A stretch of 16,835 bases of DNA from Thermoproteota archaeon (GCA_012511995.1 JAAZFA010000223.1:1-16835); one strand, 5' to 3'. Shown: positions 6,757 through 15,156, counted from the stretch's first letter. Notes: generated by a model from the sequence alone, not told the origin. Translations and numbers: made by a program.

Positions 6757-7185
6757 TTATTCGGCTCTAGGATGCTCAATCATTTTGTAGACAGCATAAC
6801 TCTCCGCCATCTCAGCAGTATAGAGGATGCTAAACGCTAAAACACTTTGTAATGGTATGTTCATGTAAACTTTTTGGTTTGATGACTTCATAGCATCCTT
6901 ATCGGGGGTTAGAAAAATTGTTAGAACATCGCCTATTGACAGTTCGTCGCCAACTTTATGTCCATCCTCTGATTCTTCATCAAGCGGTACAGCTGTTTTC
7001 CATGAAGACTCTCCAAAGTCTACTATGATGTAGGGATGACCCATCTGTATTAGGGATGATGTAGCAATAGAAGGCATACATTTTTCACATTGACCAACTA
7101 CCTTGTTAAATTCTGTTTGGCTTAGCGGAATAACAAGGATTTTATGATTGACGCTTTCTTTATCTATAACTGTAAAAAACTGCAT
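6757..7185 (-). CDS. Hypothetical protein with one CxxC
   Basis: A 142-residue protein that I do not recognise. It begins with a beta-rich stretch (FFTVIDKE; HKILVIPLS) and has a CEKC motif at 33-36. Next come IIVDFGESSWKT (about 53-64) and an acidic loop (DEESEDGHKVGDE). A strand DVLTIFLTPDKDA and a C-terminal helical part rich in Ala, Tyr and Met follow. A single CxxC is not enough for a zinc site on its own. No signal peptide or membrane segment is evident. The ATG at 7183-7185 has an AT-rich upstream region (TTTATATT) but no clear Shine-Dalgarno site. The codon use and amino-acid make-up are gene-like. Its stop abuts the stop of the convergent hydrolase. Confidence 0.6.
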   Translation of the reverse strand: MQFFTVIDKESVNHKILVIPLSQTEFNKVVGQCEKCMPSIATSSLIQMGHPYIIVDFGESSWKTAVPLDEESEDGHKVGDELSIGDVLTIFLTPDKDAMKSSNQKVYMNIPLQSVLAFSILYTAEMAESYAVYKMIEHPRAE

Positions 7186-7557
7186 AAAACCACAAAATAT
7201 AAACTATCATTGATAACTTTAACTTTTTCGGCAGAATAAATATTATGTTCTATGAAAGGAAGATGCGCTAACTCTGCATTACAAGATAACACGAAATAGT
7301 TTTTTGCTTTAATCTATCAAAAAAGTTGACAATAAAAATAGCGCAGGGTTAACCAGTTACCTACACTTAAGCGCTTCAACCAAAATAATCTACAACATGT
7401 TTATCGACAGTGAAAATAATAGCAAGCAGAAGGTAAAGAAATATGGATATCAAACCAAAGACGGACCAAAAGTCAAAACGATAAGAAGTCCTCAAAAAGA
7501 AAGACATCAAGCGCATAGATAAACCTATGATGATGCTAGGAAAAATAAAGGACGTTT
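7186..7557. other. 372-nt AT-rich gap, no firm gene
   Basis: This gap carries the upstream region of the minus-strand gene at 6757-7185 and the downstream region of the gene at 7558-8361. The only coding candidate is a 41-codon plus-strand reading frame at 7397-7522 (entered separately). I see no tRNA, no long inverted repeat and no strong terminator. Confidence 0.4.
7397..7522 (+). CDS. Possible 41-residue basic small protein
   Basis: ATG 7397 to TAA 7520-7522 encodes a very basic peptide beginning MFIDSENNSKQKVKKYGYQT and ending QKERHQAHR. No Shine-Dalgarno site and no well-placed TATA box are visible, and Lys-rich short frames arise easily in A-rich DNA. It may be a small nucleic-acid-binding protein, a fragment of a lost gene, or chance. 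It is listed only because the gap is otherwise empty. Confidence 0.15.
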   Translation: MFIDSENNSKQKVKKYGYQTKDGPKVKTIRSPQKERHQAHR

Positions 7558-8361
7558 CTATAGTCTAATGTTAACTGAAGTTCCAAAATACCCAAATGGC
7601 ATCTTAACACGTTCACCATATATTCGTTTCAGTAGATTAATGTATTCTTTGCGCTCAGCCATACGGTATTTGTAAGTACCCATGGCAGATTTGATTTCAA
7701 CTTCAAATTCTCGTGAACTATTGTCATTTTGTCCTTTTAAACGAATTTTTACTTCACTAATTATTTCATTACTTACGGCAAAATTTTCAGCAGTTTCTGT
7801 TAAAATAGCTTGAGGCGACATAGTTAGGTATCTGTCTGCATAACCGAAAGTACCTTTTAGTTGCTCCTTCCACTGTCCAAAAAAGCCTTTACCTTCAGCT
7901 TTAGCTTGTTCTCGAGCTTGTAACACTGCTTGATTCATCATTTCAGCTGTAAGTCGGGCAAAAATCATGCGCTGAGAAGTTATTACGCCGACGAAACTAT
8001 CGTATCTACCCATTGATTTCAAATGTCGAAGTTGAATAACACCTATGGTTGTTTCGTTGCTTTCTAAGTGAGATGTTTGCGGGGGTATAGGGTGCATTGG
8101 AGCTACTGGTTGCTGTATAACTGATATTGGCTGTGGCGTCTGTTGCTGAGGTTGCTGGGATAGTATCGGATAAGAAGCTGATGGAACATATGATGGGTTG
8201 GGCGGTGAATAATAACTAGGCTTTCCTTGTTTTGCCGGAGTTGATTTCTGAGCTGCTTGTTCAGTTGTGGGTGATTGATTTTGTGTTTGTGCACTGCCGC
8301 AGTTATTACAGAATTTTGCGTTAACATTGACTTGTGTTCCACAGTTTTCACAGTAGGGCAT
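7558..8361 (-). CDS. Zinc-ribbon protein with Pro/Gln linker and PH-like domain
   Basis: A 267-residue protein. Residues 1-24 are a zinc ribbon (Cys4, Cys7, Cys18, Cys21) nearly superimposable on that of the protein at 4080-5168. Residues about 28-100 are a low-complexity Pro/Gln/Ser/Tyr linker. Residues about 103-255 form a soluble domain beginning ETTIGVIQLRHLKSMGRYDS (103-122) and including ITSQRMIFARL (127-137). A basic amphipathic helix (about 140-172) follows, then strands EVKIRLKG and EFEVEIKSAMGTYKYRM. The VITSQRMIFA pattern resembles PH/GRAM-like domains of archaeal zinc-ribbon proteins; that is a weak fold inference. No membrane segment is found. ATG 8359-8361 lacks a Shine-Dalgarno site. 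A TATA-like TTTATTAA at 8391-8398 would give a leader of only about 7 nt. Function unknown. Confidence 0.75.
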   Translation of the reverse strand: MPYCENCGTQVNVNAKFCNNCGSAQTQNQSPTTEQAAQKSTPAKQGKPSYYSPPNPSYVPSASYPILSQQPQQQTPQPISVIQQPVAPMHPIPPQTSHLESNETTIGVIQLRHLKSMGRYDSFVGVITSQRMIFARLTAEMMNQAVLQAREQAKAEGKGFFGQWKEQLKGTFGYADRYLTMSPQAILTETAENFAVSNEIISEVKIRLKGQNDNSSREFEVEIKSAMGTYKYRMAERKEYINLLKRIYGERVKMPFGYFGTSVNIRL

Positions 8362-8390
8362 AATAATCTAATTCTATTAATCTAAATGCA

Positions 8391-8398
8391 TTAATAAA
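8391..8398 (-). promoter_or_regulatory. TATA-like box for the 7558-8361 gene
   Basis: On the minus strand this reads TTTATTAA, about 33 nt before the ATG at 8361. It would yield a nearly leaderless transcript, in keeping with the missing Shine-Dalgarno site. Confidence 0.35.
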
Positions 8399-8483
8399 TC
8401 TAGGGCTGAGTAGATAAATTAACAATCAATTTATTTTTCTTATTGTTTGTCGATAAAACACATGTTTTTATGCTTACTAAGAC

Positions 8484-8822
8484 CTAAGCTGGGAATTGAC
8501 TCTTAATTGCATCCACAACTCCTCTTAACCGCCTTTCTCTGTCTTGCTGTGTACTGGTATTTATTGGCTCAAGAAGGTGACGCTCTACATCGTTTAAACA
8601 GCAGATGTCAAAAATGCAGGCTTTCCAAAGGTTATCTATTGCAGCCTTACATTTTAATAATTCAGAATCATGCGGCGTGTTTGATGTATTGAAGACCATA
8701 TCTTTCTTGGCTTTGAGTAAAACCACTAGAACACCGATGCCGGGCGCGATTTCTTGGAAGTGATATGCTAAGCCGATACGAAAAACACTATCAACACAGT
8801 CGACAATGCTTGCTGGAGGCAT
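8484..8822 (-). CDS. Hypothetical orphan protein, 112 residues
   Basis: I do not recognise this protein. It has a helical N-terminal half (SIVDCVDSVFRIGLAYHFQE), a hydrophobic stretch GIGVLVVLLKAKKDMVF (about 29-45) too short and charged for a clear membrane helix, five cysteines, and a charged C-terminal helix (TSTQQDRERRLRGVVDAIKS, about 89-108). The start is ATG 8820-8822, supported by GGTGAG 2-7 nt upstream. No gene on either side suggests a role. The absence of a known domain and the decayed DNA immediately upstream (8846-9043) leave open that it is itself a recent fragment. Confidence 0.5.
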   Translation of the reverse strand: MPPASIVDCVDSVFRIGLAYHFQEIAPGIGVLVVLLKAKKDMVFNTSNTPHDSELLKCKAAIDNLWKACIFDICCLNDVERHLLEPINTSTQQDRERRLRGVVDAIKSQFPA

Positions 8823-8845
8823 ATCTCACCAGGTTTGATGAATTA

Positions 8846-9043
8846 TGACAATACCGTCTGTGGTGGTCAAGTCTTCGCAATACTGCCGAACTTGAGGATC
8901 TGTTGTTTACACTTCTATCTGCTCTAGATGAGGTTAAATTTTTCGACATAGAGATCATGGAAAACTACGTTATGTCCAATGGCTCTAAGTGGTTCGATAA
9001 CTGTTGGGGTTATAGCATGATTAAACTACGCGGGTTAGGATGA
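8846..9043 (+). pseudogene. Frameshifted remnant, methyltransferase-like C-terminus
   Basis: Two overlapping frames together read like one protein end. The first gives GGQVFAILPN (about 8859-8892). The second gives TAELEDLLFTLLSALDEVKF, then FDIEIMENYVMSNGSKW and YSMIKLRGLG, ending at TGA 9041-9043. A stop at 8846-8848 and the lack of a start codon before 8903 show that it is not an intact gene. The GGxVFxxLP stretch followed by a helix and an IEIME strand resembles the last strands of class I SAM methyltransferases such as the tRNA m1A58 enzyme. The match is weak and the original gene is uncertain. Confidence 0.35.
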
Positions 9044-9171
9044 CCTATGATTACTAGAACATTCATGAAGAATCAACTAATAAACTTGGGTTTCAAGATT
9101 ATAATTATTTACGCTAATTCAAGATGACTAGAAGATTACAGTTACTGAATAAGTTAGTTAAAACCACCTTA
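9044..9171. other. Spacer without a supported gene
   Basis: A 26-codon plus-strand frame (9047-9127; MITRTFMKNQLINLGFKIII onward) follows the remnant directly. It is too short to call and has no ribosome-binding site. It may belong to the same decayed locus. The histidine kinase gene ends at 9172 on the other strand. Confidence 0.25.
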
Positions 9172-10776
9172 TTATAGCGGTAGTTTGATAATGAATTTTG
9201 TTCCCCTACCCAATTGGCTATCAAAACAGACACTACCACCCTGGACCTCAATAAGCCGTTTAACCACCGACAAACCTAAGCCTTGACCTTTAGCCTTGGT
9301 GGTAAACATAGGCGAAAAAAGTTTATGCTTCACATCCTCAGCAATACCAACACCTGTATCGGCTACAGTTATACAAACGTTGTTGTGTTCATGATAGCTT
9401 GTGATTTCTAGTTTACCACCGTTGGGCATAGCTTGAACGGCGTTGTTGATTAGGTTGGTTAATGCACGTCTGATAAAGGTAGGGTCTGCTGTGACTTTAG
9501 ATACTGGTTTTATGTTAAAAGACAACTGAATTATGCCAGGTATCTTAACTGTACTGAAGATATCAGTAATAAGCGCTACCAAGTTAACTTCCATAGGTTC
9601 TGGTTTTAGCTTACGTGAGTAATCTTGCAGATCAGCGACAATTTTATTGATATAATTGATGTTTTCATCTATATTTTCGATGCATTCAATGATGTTCTGT
9701 TTAACTTTAATTTCTTGGATGTTATCCAGCTCACTTTTGATTAAAAATACTTCAGCAGTGAGTGCCTGTAATGGATTTCTGATGTCATGGCCGACCATTC
9801 CAGTCGTTTGACCTATTGCGGCTAGGCGTTCGTAGTCGATGAGTTGTTTGGTTCGTTCTTCAACGAGTTCTTCGAGATGTTTGTTATATCGTGTTAATTT
9901 TTCTTTATCGAATTTTCGTTGGGTGATATCTCGAGCTCCGCCTATTACGGAAATTACTTTTCCAGAAGGATCCTTGATAACTTTTGCCGTGTCTTTTAGG
10001 GTGATGTAGTTTCCGTTCTTATGGCGAAACCTGTATTCAAGGACATATCGACTTAGCTTTGGGTTGAGTACAACCTTTTTCCATATTTTCTTTAATTTTT
10101 GTACATCTTCAGGGTGTGTATGGTCTAAGATCCAATCGAGCGTAGGACCGATTTCCTTCATACTATAACCGCTCAATTGTTCTGCTCCATGAATAAACTG
10201 AATTTTTTGTGCCGAAAAATTGTATTCATAGACCATGACATTTGCTGCTTCTGCAACTATGCGGAATCGTTCTTCACTTTTCTTGAGGTATTCTTCGGCT
10301 TGTCTTTGCTCTGTAACATCCTGATCAACACCTACTACTACTTTGAGACTGCCGTCCTGCGTTAACTCTTTTACTTGACGTTGGGAGTGGATTACACGAA
10401 TTGAGCCATCCGACCTTATTATTCGGTAATCCATTACGCCTTTCTGATCAATTCGAGCTTTAGTAAAAGATTCGCCAATTCTTTTGTTTATTTCAGGGAG
10501 ATCGTCTGGATAAATGAAGCTTTTGTATTCTTCAAGAGTTAGTCCTTCTTCACGTGGTTCTATCCCAAATATTCGAAACATTTCAGGAGACCAAATAGCG
10601 CAGGGTTTGGAAACATCCCATTCCCAACTTCCAAAATGTGCTACCTGCTCGGCTATAGCGAGTAAATTTTTCCCCTCGTTTGAGGATTGTTTGGGGTAAT
10701 TGCTGTTATTTTTGGAGTGAACCTGTTTTTTAATTGAGGTATTTTTAGCTTTAAAATTTTGGGTTGAGGTATTCAA
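9172..10776 (-). CDS. Soluble PAS-PAS sensor histidine kinase
   Basis: A 534-residue cytoplasmic histidine kinase. After a polar N-terminus come two PAS/PAC sensor units. The first (about 38-160) has FGSWEWD and the PAC end VVVGVDQDVTEQRQAEEYL; the second (about 165-290) has the PAC end VIGGARDITQRKFDKEKL. A coiled segment (292-316) leads to the H-box GMVGHDIRNPLQAL, with the phosphorylated histidine at 330. The ATPase domain follows: N-box TNLINNAVQAMPNGG (440-454), G1 box VADTGVGIAED (471-481), FTTKAKGQGLGLSVVKRLIE (491-510). All catalytic motifs are intact. No membrane segment is present, so the signal is intracellular; the ligand or cofactor of the PAS domains is not evident. No response regulator lies nearby. 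The start is TTG 10774-10776: no ATG occurs before residue 66 and an in-frame TAA lies upstream. CTTATAAG (10810-10817) is a plausible TATA box. Confidence 0.9.
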   Translation of the reverse strand: MNTSTQNFKAKNTSIKKQVHSKNNSNYPKQSSNEGKNLLAIAEQVAHFGSWEWDVSKPCAIWSPEMFRIFGIEPREEGLTLEEYKSFIYPDDLPEINKRIGESFTKARIDQKGVMDYRIIRSDGSIRVIHSQRQVKELTQDGSLKVVVGVDQDVTEQRQAEEYLKKSEERFRIVAEAANVMVYEYNFSAQKIQFIHGAEQLSGYSMKEIGPTLDWILDHTHPEDVQKLKKIWKKVVLNPKLSRYVLEYRFRHKNGNYITLKDTAKVIKDPSGKVISVIGGARDITQRKFDKEKLTRYNKHLEELVEERTKQLIDYERLAAIGQTTGMVGHDIRNPLQALTAEVFLIKSELDNIQEIKVKQNIIECIENIDENINYINKIVADLQDYSRKLKPEPMEVNLVALITDIFSTVKIPGIIQLSFNIKPVSKVTADPTFIRRALTNLINNAVQAMPNGGKLEITSYHEHNNVCITVADTGVGIAEDVKHKLFSPMFTTKAKGQGLGLSVVKRLIEVQGGSVCFDSQLGRGTKFIIKLPL

Positions 10777-10948
10777 CGCTGTGTCTAATATTTAGTTAAT
10801 TTCTGAATACTTATAAGACTTTCACTATTAGAAGAATTATTACAAATAATGGTCTATTAAGAAGAGTCCTATAGAACAGGCTATCCTATATAATTTAACG
10901 AAATCAAATGGCAATATACTTTATCATTCAATAGAATGGCAAAAGTAG
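10777..10948. other. Spacer between kinase start and SRP RNA 3' end
   Basis: A very AT-rich stretch. It holds the probable kinase promoter (CTTATAAG at 10810-10817 on the minus strand) and the 3' flank of the SRP RNA. On the minus strand the RNA's end is followed by a short T-run (TACTTTTG, about 10941-10948) that could assist termination. No gene is seen. Confidence 0.4.
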
Positions 10949-11265
10949 CGATGGACCGCTACGGTTTGACGCCTAGACTCCGTCTGGATGCCTCAAGCCC
11001 TACGCTCTTACCCGAACCCCCTTGAGCGCATAACGTCCAAACTTAGGTTGCTCTCTCCCGAGCCTAGCCAGATTCGCCTGCTAAACAACGAAACAGCTTC
11101 CCTACGGAAGCCGCCCGTTGACCGCCAGCCCCAAAGGACGGATAGTCACTGGTTCGGAAATGAAGATCCAAACGACCTTTGACGCCTCATCCGCAGATGT
11201 TAGCCCGTCATGTAGAGGATTTACGGAGATAATGGACCCCTAACCCACCGCCTAAGATCCATCGC
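10949..11265 (-). ncRNA. Archaeal signal recognition particle (7S) RNA
   Basis: A GC-rich island of about 317 nt, the usual size for archaeal 7S RNA, which scaffolds SRP19 and SRP54 for co-translational targeting. The two ends pair over 10 bp with one G-U (11256-11265 with 10949-10958), forming helix 1. Going 5' to 3' on the minus strand, helix 6 is a perfect 6-bp stem GCTTCC/GGAAGC closed by GUAG, a GNAR tetraloop (11096-11111). Helix 8 follows at 11042-11069, with UAGG, a CUC-GGGA-GAG stem and GNRA loop, then AGCAACC, matching the SRP54-binding symmetric loop (typically AGCAGCC). A helix 5 pairing CCGAACC (11151-11157) with GGTTCGG (about 11012-11018) is also present. The order of helices fits the family. 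It lies downstream of trpA with its own TATA box. Confidence 0.88.
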
Positions 11266-11288
11266 CGTAAATACAGAATAAATAAAGA

Positions 11289-11297
11289 CTATAAAAG
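11289..11297 (-). promoter_or_regulatory. TATA box of the SRP RNA gene
   Basis: On the minus strand this reads CTTTTATAG. Its centre is about 28 nt upstream of the first paired base of the RNA (11265), the standard archaeal spacing. It independently supports the 5' end and strand of the RNA gene. Confidence 0.6.
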
Positions 11298-11304
11298 TTA
11301 TGCT

Positions 11305-11318
11305 AGAGAAGAAAAAGA
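11305..11318 (-). terminator. Pyrimidine-rich terminator after trpA
   Basis: On the minus strand, just after the trpA stop, the sequence reads GTCTTTTTCTTCTC. Archaeal RNA polymerase ends transcripts at T-rich tracts without a hairpin, so this may end the trp transcript. Some readthrough into the SRP RNA gene is possible, because its TATA box starts only about 8 nt further on. Confidence 0.4.
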
Positions 11319-11320
11319 CG

Positions 11321-12130
11321 TTAGACTTTAGTTGCAACTTTCAGAGTTGACGCAGCTAATTCAAGCTCTTTTAAGGTAGTTCCATGGTTTTGAGCACTTC
11401 TTTGAACGATGTTTATGAATGCAGAGCCAACGATGACTGCGTCTGCACCTGCCGATATAACACGTTTAACATGCTCTGGCTTAGAGATACCAAAACCAAC
11501 TGCAAGCGGAATTTTGCCGCTTGTGAAGGGTTGTACTTTCTTAATAAGATTAACTGTTGTATCTTCCACAGAAGTTTGGATGCCAGTAACACCGAAACGT
11601 GAAACAAGATAAAGGAACCCGGAAGATGCATCAACGATTCTCTGGAGACGTTGGGGAGAAGTGGCAGGTGAAGCAAGAAATATAGTTTCTATTTGAGCTG
11701 TTTTGGCTGCTTGGCGGTACTCATCTGCCTCTTCAATAGGCAAATCGGGAATAATAAAACCATTTACACCAGCCATCTTAGCATCAATAAGAAAGCGTTT
11801 AACACCGTATTTAAAAACAGGATTATAGTAAGTCATGATTACAAGTGGAATATCCTGTTTTGTTTTGATTTGTTTAACAATTTCTAATACGCACTTGGGC
11901 GTCGTTCCCGCTTTTAAGGCTCGTAAACTTGCGTTTTGTATGGTGGGACCATCTGCGATTGGATCCGAAAAAGGTAGTCCAAGCTCTAAAATGTCCACAC
12001 CGCCTCGGATAAGAGCATCTGCAATTTCGAGTGTTTGTAACGGTGACGGATCACCTGTGGTTATATAGCCGATAAGACAACGGTACCCATTTTGTTTCTG
12101 TTTTTGGATGACTTGCTGTATGGCGTTCAT
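11321..12130 (-). CDS. trpA: Tryptophan synthase alpha subunit
   Basis: A 269-residue TIM-barrel enzyme that cleaves indole-3-glycerol phosphate to indole and glyceraldehyde 3-phosphate, passing indole to TrpB through the alpha-beta tunnel. The two catalytic acids fall at the same numbers as in the Salmonella enzyme: Glu49 in [12 protein letters not shown] and Asp60 in IADGPTIQ. The phosphate-binding C-terminal barrel loops are present ([16 protein letters not shown]). The length is normal. ATG 12128-12130 overlaps the trpB stop by 4 nt (ATGA), so it is probably translated by termination-reinitiation. It is the last gene of the operon. Confidence 0.97.
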   Translation of the reverse strand: MNAIQQVIQKQKQNGYRCLIGYITTGDPSPLQTLEIADALIRGGVDILELGLPFSDPIADGPTIQNASLRALKAGTTPKCVLEIVKQIKTKQDIPLVIMTYYNPVFKYGVKRFLIDAKMAGVNGFIIPDLPIEEADEYRQAAKTAQIETIFLASPATSPQRLQRIVDASSGFLYLVSRFGVTGIQTSVEDTTVNLIKKVQPFTSGKIPLAVGFGISKPEHVKRVISAGADAVIVGSAFINIVQRSAQNHGTTLKELELAASTLKVATKV

Positions 12131-13329
12131 ATTCTCATACCCATGTATTTAGCGACTGATTCCACATCTTTATCGCCACGCCCAGAGAGAGTGACAACGA
12201 TGGATTGATCTTTATGCATTCTTGACGCCAACTTAATGGCATAAGCTAATGCATGTGAAGACTCCAAAGCAGGAAGTATACCTTCTTCCTTACAAAGCAT
12301 CAAGAATGCTTCTACGGCTTCTTGGTCGTTGACATAAACATAATCAGCGCGTTTAAGGGTTTTAAGGAAGGAATGTTCTGGTCCTACACCTGGGTAGTCT
12401 AGTCCTGCAGACACACTGTATGTTTCAGAAATTTGCCCATGCAAGTCTTGCAGAATATAGGTGTACATCCCGTGGAATACACCTTCTGTACCTGTTGCAA
12501 GGGTAGCTGAGTGTTTACCGGTTTCGATACCTTGACCAGCCGCTTCCACACCATAAAGTTTAACGTATATATCGTCGTCTTCAAACGGGTAGAAAGTGCC
12601 CATAGCATTGCTTCCACCACCTACACATGCAACTAATGCATCTGGTAAGCCTCCTGTTTTCTGCTTGAATTGCTGTTTGATTTCTTTTCCAATCACACTT
12701 TGAAAGTCACGTACAATCATTGGGTAAGGGTGTGGTCCCATTGTTGAGCCAATCAAATAATATGTTGATTCTAGATTGGTTACCCAATCTCGGAACGCCT
12801 CATTAATTGAGTCTTTGAGAGTTTTCGACCCTGAGTCGACAGGATGGACTTCGGTGTTTAATAGTTTCATCCTGAAAACGTTGAGTCTTTGCCGTTCACA
12901 GTCCTCAGTACCCATATATACGACCCCCTTTAGTCCAAGTGCTACACATGCAATAGCGGTAGCTACACCATGTTGACCTGCGCCAGTCTCAGCAATAATG
13001 CGTGTCTTACCCATACGCTTTGCCAACAACGCCTGTGCGATAGTGTTGTTGATTTTATGTGCGCCGCCATGTGCAAGGTCTTCACGTTTGAGGTAAATCT
13101 TTGCACCGTCCAGTTTCTGGGTCAAATTCTCAGCAAGGTAAAGTGGTGTTGGTCTACCAACGAATTCAGCTAGAAAATAATCTAGCTGCTTCTGGAATGC
13201 AGGATCGGCTTTGGCTTGATCGTAAGCTTTTTCCAACTCGGTTATGGCTTCCATAAGTATTTCGGGGACAAAACGTCCACCATACCTGCCGAATTTGCCA
13301 TCTACTGGATAACTGCTTATCTTATTCAT
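12127..13329 (-). CDS. trpB: Tryptophan synthase beta subunit (TrpB1 type)
   Basis: A 400-residue PLP enzyme joining indole to serine. Lys92 in GGAHKINNT forms the Schiff base, Glu114 in AETGAGQHG corresponds to the catalytic Glu, and GGGSNAMG (237-244) binds the PLP phosphate. The N-terminal [14 protein letters not shown] block and the length are those of the main TrpB1 form that partners TrpA, rather than the longer TrpB2 often found in archaea. The start ATG 13327-13329 overlaps the trpC stop by 4 nt (ATGA). In most operons trpF would sit between these genes; there is no room for it here. Confidence 0.97.
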   Translation of the reverse strand: MNKISSYPVDGKFGRYGGRFVPEILMEAITELEKAYDQAKADPAFQKQLDYFLAEFVGRPTPLYLAENLTQKLDGAKIYLKREDLAHGGAHKINNTIAQALLAKRMGKTRIIAETGAGQHGVATAIACVALGLKGVVYMGTEDCERQRLNVFRMKLLNTEVHPVDSGSKTLKDSINEAFRDWVTNLESTYYLIGSTMGPHPYPMIVRDFQSVIGKEIKQQFKQKTGGLPDALVACVGGGSNAMGTFYPFEDDDIYVKLYGVEAAGQGIETGKHSATLATGTEGVFHGMYTYILQDLHGQISETYSVSAGLDYPGVGPEHSFLKTLKRADYVYVNDQEAVEAFLMLCKEEGILPALESSHALAYAIKLASRMHKDQSIVVTLSGRGDKDVESVAKYMGMRI

Positions 13330-14105
13330 AGGGCATTCACTAATTCCTCAACCTTTCGTTCAACATTATTTGTTAGCATGATAATAGAACCAACCAAAAA
13401 CGCGTCGGCACCACAACCCCGTAAGAATTGTATGTGTCCGGAATTTTTAATTCCGCTTTCGCTTACAATTATGCGACTATATTTATTCTGAGATTCAAGG
13501 ATTTGTCGAGTAACTGATAAATCAGTTTTGAGGGTATCAAGGTTTCTGTTATTGATTCCGATTAGATCAGCGTTAGTTTTTAGGGCTTTTGCGAATTCAA
13601 CTTCGGTGTGAGTTTCAAGTAAAACCTCTAAACCGAAATTATGTGCATATTCAATTGTTTTAAAAATATCATTTTCGCCATATCCCTTGTCAAATATCGA
13701 TTGAATTAATAATATCACATTAGCTCCAAGATTTGCTGCTGCATCAATCTGTTCAGTTGTGAAGATTATGTCTTTCATCAAAATAGGAAGGCTAACTGCT
13801 TTTCGGGCTTGAATTAATGTTTGAAGTGACCCTTTGAAATAGGTAGGTTCGGTTAAGACAGATAAGCCTACAGCACCGCTTTTCTGCATCGTTTCAGCAA
13901 TTGTAACTGGATTAAAGTTGCTACGTATATTTCCAAGTGAGGGGGAAGCCGCTTTTATTTCTGTTATTATAGCGTTGGTTTTACAATTCTGGATTGCCTG
14001 TTTCAAGCTAATTTTAGAAGATATTGCCGTTTGGATATTTTTGTAGTAGCCGCTTTTGATTGTTTTAAGAGCTTCCATTGCTAGGTTATCGATAAAATTA
14101 TGCAT
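13326..14105 (-). CDS. trpC: Indole-3-glycerol phosphate synthase
   Basis: A 259-residue (beta/alpha)8 enzyme that cyclises CdRP to indole-3-glycerol phosphate. The catalytic Lys and Glu are visible: Lys51 in EIKAASPS, Lys111 in ILMKDII and Glu164 in [15 protein letters not shown] (183-189) and VSESGIK (214-220) complete the active site and the phosphate site. The length fits a single-domain TrpC: no PRAI (TrpF) domain is fused at its C-terminus, as happens in enterobacteria. The start ATG 14103-14105 overlaps the end of trpD by 8 nt (ATGCATAA). Lys and Ile are more frequent than in trpB, giving a somewhat more AT-rich gene. Confidence 0.95.
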   Translation of the reverse strand: MHNFIDNLAMEALKTIKSGYYKNIQTAISSKISLKQAIQNCKTNAIITEIKAASPSLGNIRSNFNPVTIAETMQKSGAVGLSVLTEPTYFKGSLQTLIQARKAVSLPILMKDIIFTTEQIDAAANLGANVILLIQSIFDKGYGENDIFKTIEYAHNFGLEVLLETHTEVEFAKALKTNADLIGINNRNLDTLKTDLSVTRQILESQNKYSRIIVSESGIKNSGHIQFLRGCGADAFLVGSIIMLTNNVERKVEELVNAL

Positions 14106-15156
14106 ACTTCTTTTCTAACTCCTCAAGCTTTGAAGGATTTCCACCCGAGGCTTGTACCAATGCTTTTAATTTTCGATAAGCTGCTCCGCTTGCGATTGAT
14201 CGATGTGCGCTTTGGAGGGCGTCTTTGAACCCTGCCGCTTTTCCTGCCACAATGATGCCTGCGGCTGCGTTTAATAGTACAATGTCAGATTTGGCGGTGC
14301 CAGTTTCTTTCGCTGTCAAGATTTTAAACAGAGTTTCAGCACTTTCTTCAGCCGAGGCACATTGAAGGTTGCCTGCTTGGGCTTGCTTAAAGCCGAAATC
14401 TGATGGCGCATACTCTTCCACTTTTATAATGCCATCCTTGAGATGAGCGATTACTGTTTTTCCGACTGTGGAAATTTCGTCTAACCCGTCGAGTCCATGG
14501 ACGACAATAGCTTCTTGACAACCAAGCCTTTGAAGTGCATAAGACATTTGTTCAACGAGTTTGACATCATAGACACCAACAATTTGACCGCTAGCTGATG
14601 CTGGGTTAGTTAGTGGGCCAAGTATGTTAAAGATCGTAGGAATGCCAATCTCTCTTCTGGACTCGGCTACATACTTCATCGCAGGGTGGAAAATGGGTGC
14701 AAACATAAAGCCCACACCAACTTGCTCAATTATCAGCTCGATTGCCTGTGGCTCTAAAGCTATGTTCAAGCCTAGGTTTTCAAGCACATCTGCACTCCCA
14801 GACTTACTGGTTACTGACCGGTTACCATGTTTTGCTACAGGTATGCCTGCGCCTGCAATTACAAATGAGGCTGTTGTGCTAATATTGAAAGTTTTAAGTT
14901 TGTCTCCACCCGTACCTACGATATCCACGAGTCGACCTTGAACTCGGGGGTTAATTTGTCTACAACAACTCTTCATTACTGACGCAAACGCTATGATCTC
15001 ATCAACAACCTCACCTTTCATGCGTAATGCCGTGAGGAAAGCTGCAGTTTGAGAGCTGGTTGCTTTGCCAGATATAACCTCGGTCATAATGTCGCCTGAT
15101 TCCTGAAAAGTTAGGTCTTGACCCTCGATGAGTTTTTGAATACCTTCACAGATCAT
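14098..15156 (-). CDS. trpD: Anthranilate phosphoribosyltransferase
   Basis: A 352-residue enzyme that transfers phosphoribose from PRPP to anthranilate. The PRPP/diphosphate motif GTGGDKLKTFNIST (81-94) and the KHGNRSVTSKSGSADVLE block (109-126) identify TrpD rather than pyrimidine-nucleoside phosphorylase relatives. The N-terminal four-helix region (1-65) mediates dimer formation in the family. The start ATG 15154-15156 is preceded by GGAGG (inside the end of trpG) at about 7 nt and overlaps the trpG stop by 4 nt (ATGA). Its length is normal, and no TrpG fusion of the enterobacterial kind is present. Confidence 0.97.
   Translation of the reverse strand: MICEGIQKLIEGQDLTFQESGDIMTEVISGKATSSQTAAFLTALRMKGEVVDEIIAFASVMKSCCRQINPRVQGRLVDIVGTGGDKLKTFNISTTASFVIAGAGIPVAKHGNRSVTSKSGSADVLENLGLNIALEPQAIELIIEQVGVGFMFAPIFHPAMKYVAESRREIGIPTIFNILGPLTNPASASGQIVGVYDVKLVEQMSYALQRLGCQEAIVVHGLDGLDEISTVGKTVIAHLKDGIIKVEEYAPSDFGFKQAQAGNLQCASAEESAETLFKILTAKETGTAKSDIVLLNAAAGIIVAGKAAGFKDALQSAHRSIASGAAYRKLKALVQASGGNPSKLEELEKKYA

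Noticed and set aside
7520..7540. Box C-like TGATGA near 7527, as in a C/D guide RNA
   Set aside because: No convincing paired box D at the right distance and no closing stem. TGATGA occurs readily by chance.
8103..8351. 82-codon minus-strand frame rich in His, Gln and Asn
   Set aside because: It overlaps the zinc ribbon and Pro/Gln linker of the 7558-8361 gene in another frame. The low-complexity codons of the real gene keep this frame open.
10988..11182. 64-codon plus-strand open frame rich in Pro and Arg
   Set aside because: It is inside the structured SRP RNA gene and antisense to it. The base pairing and helix order explain the sequence better than a protein.
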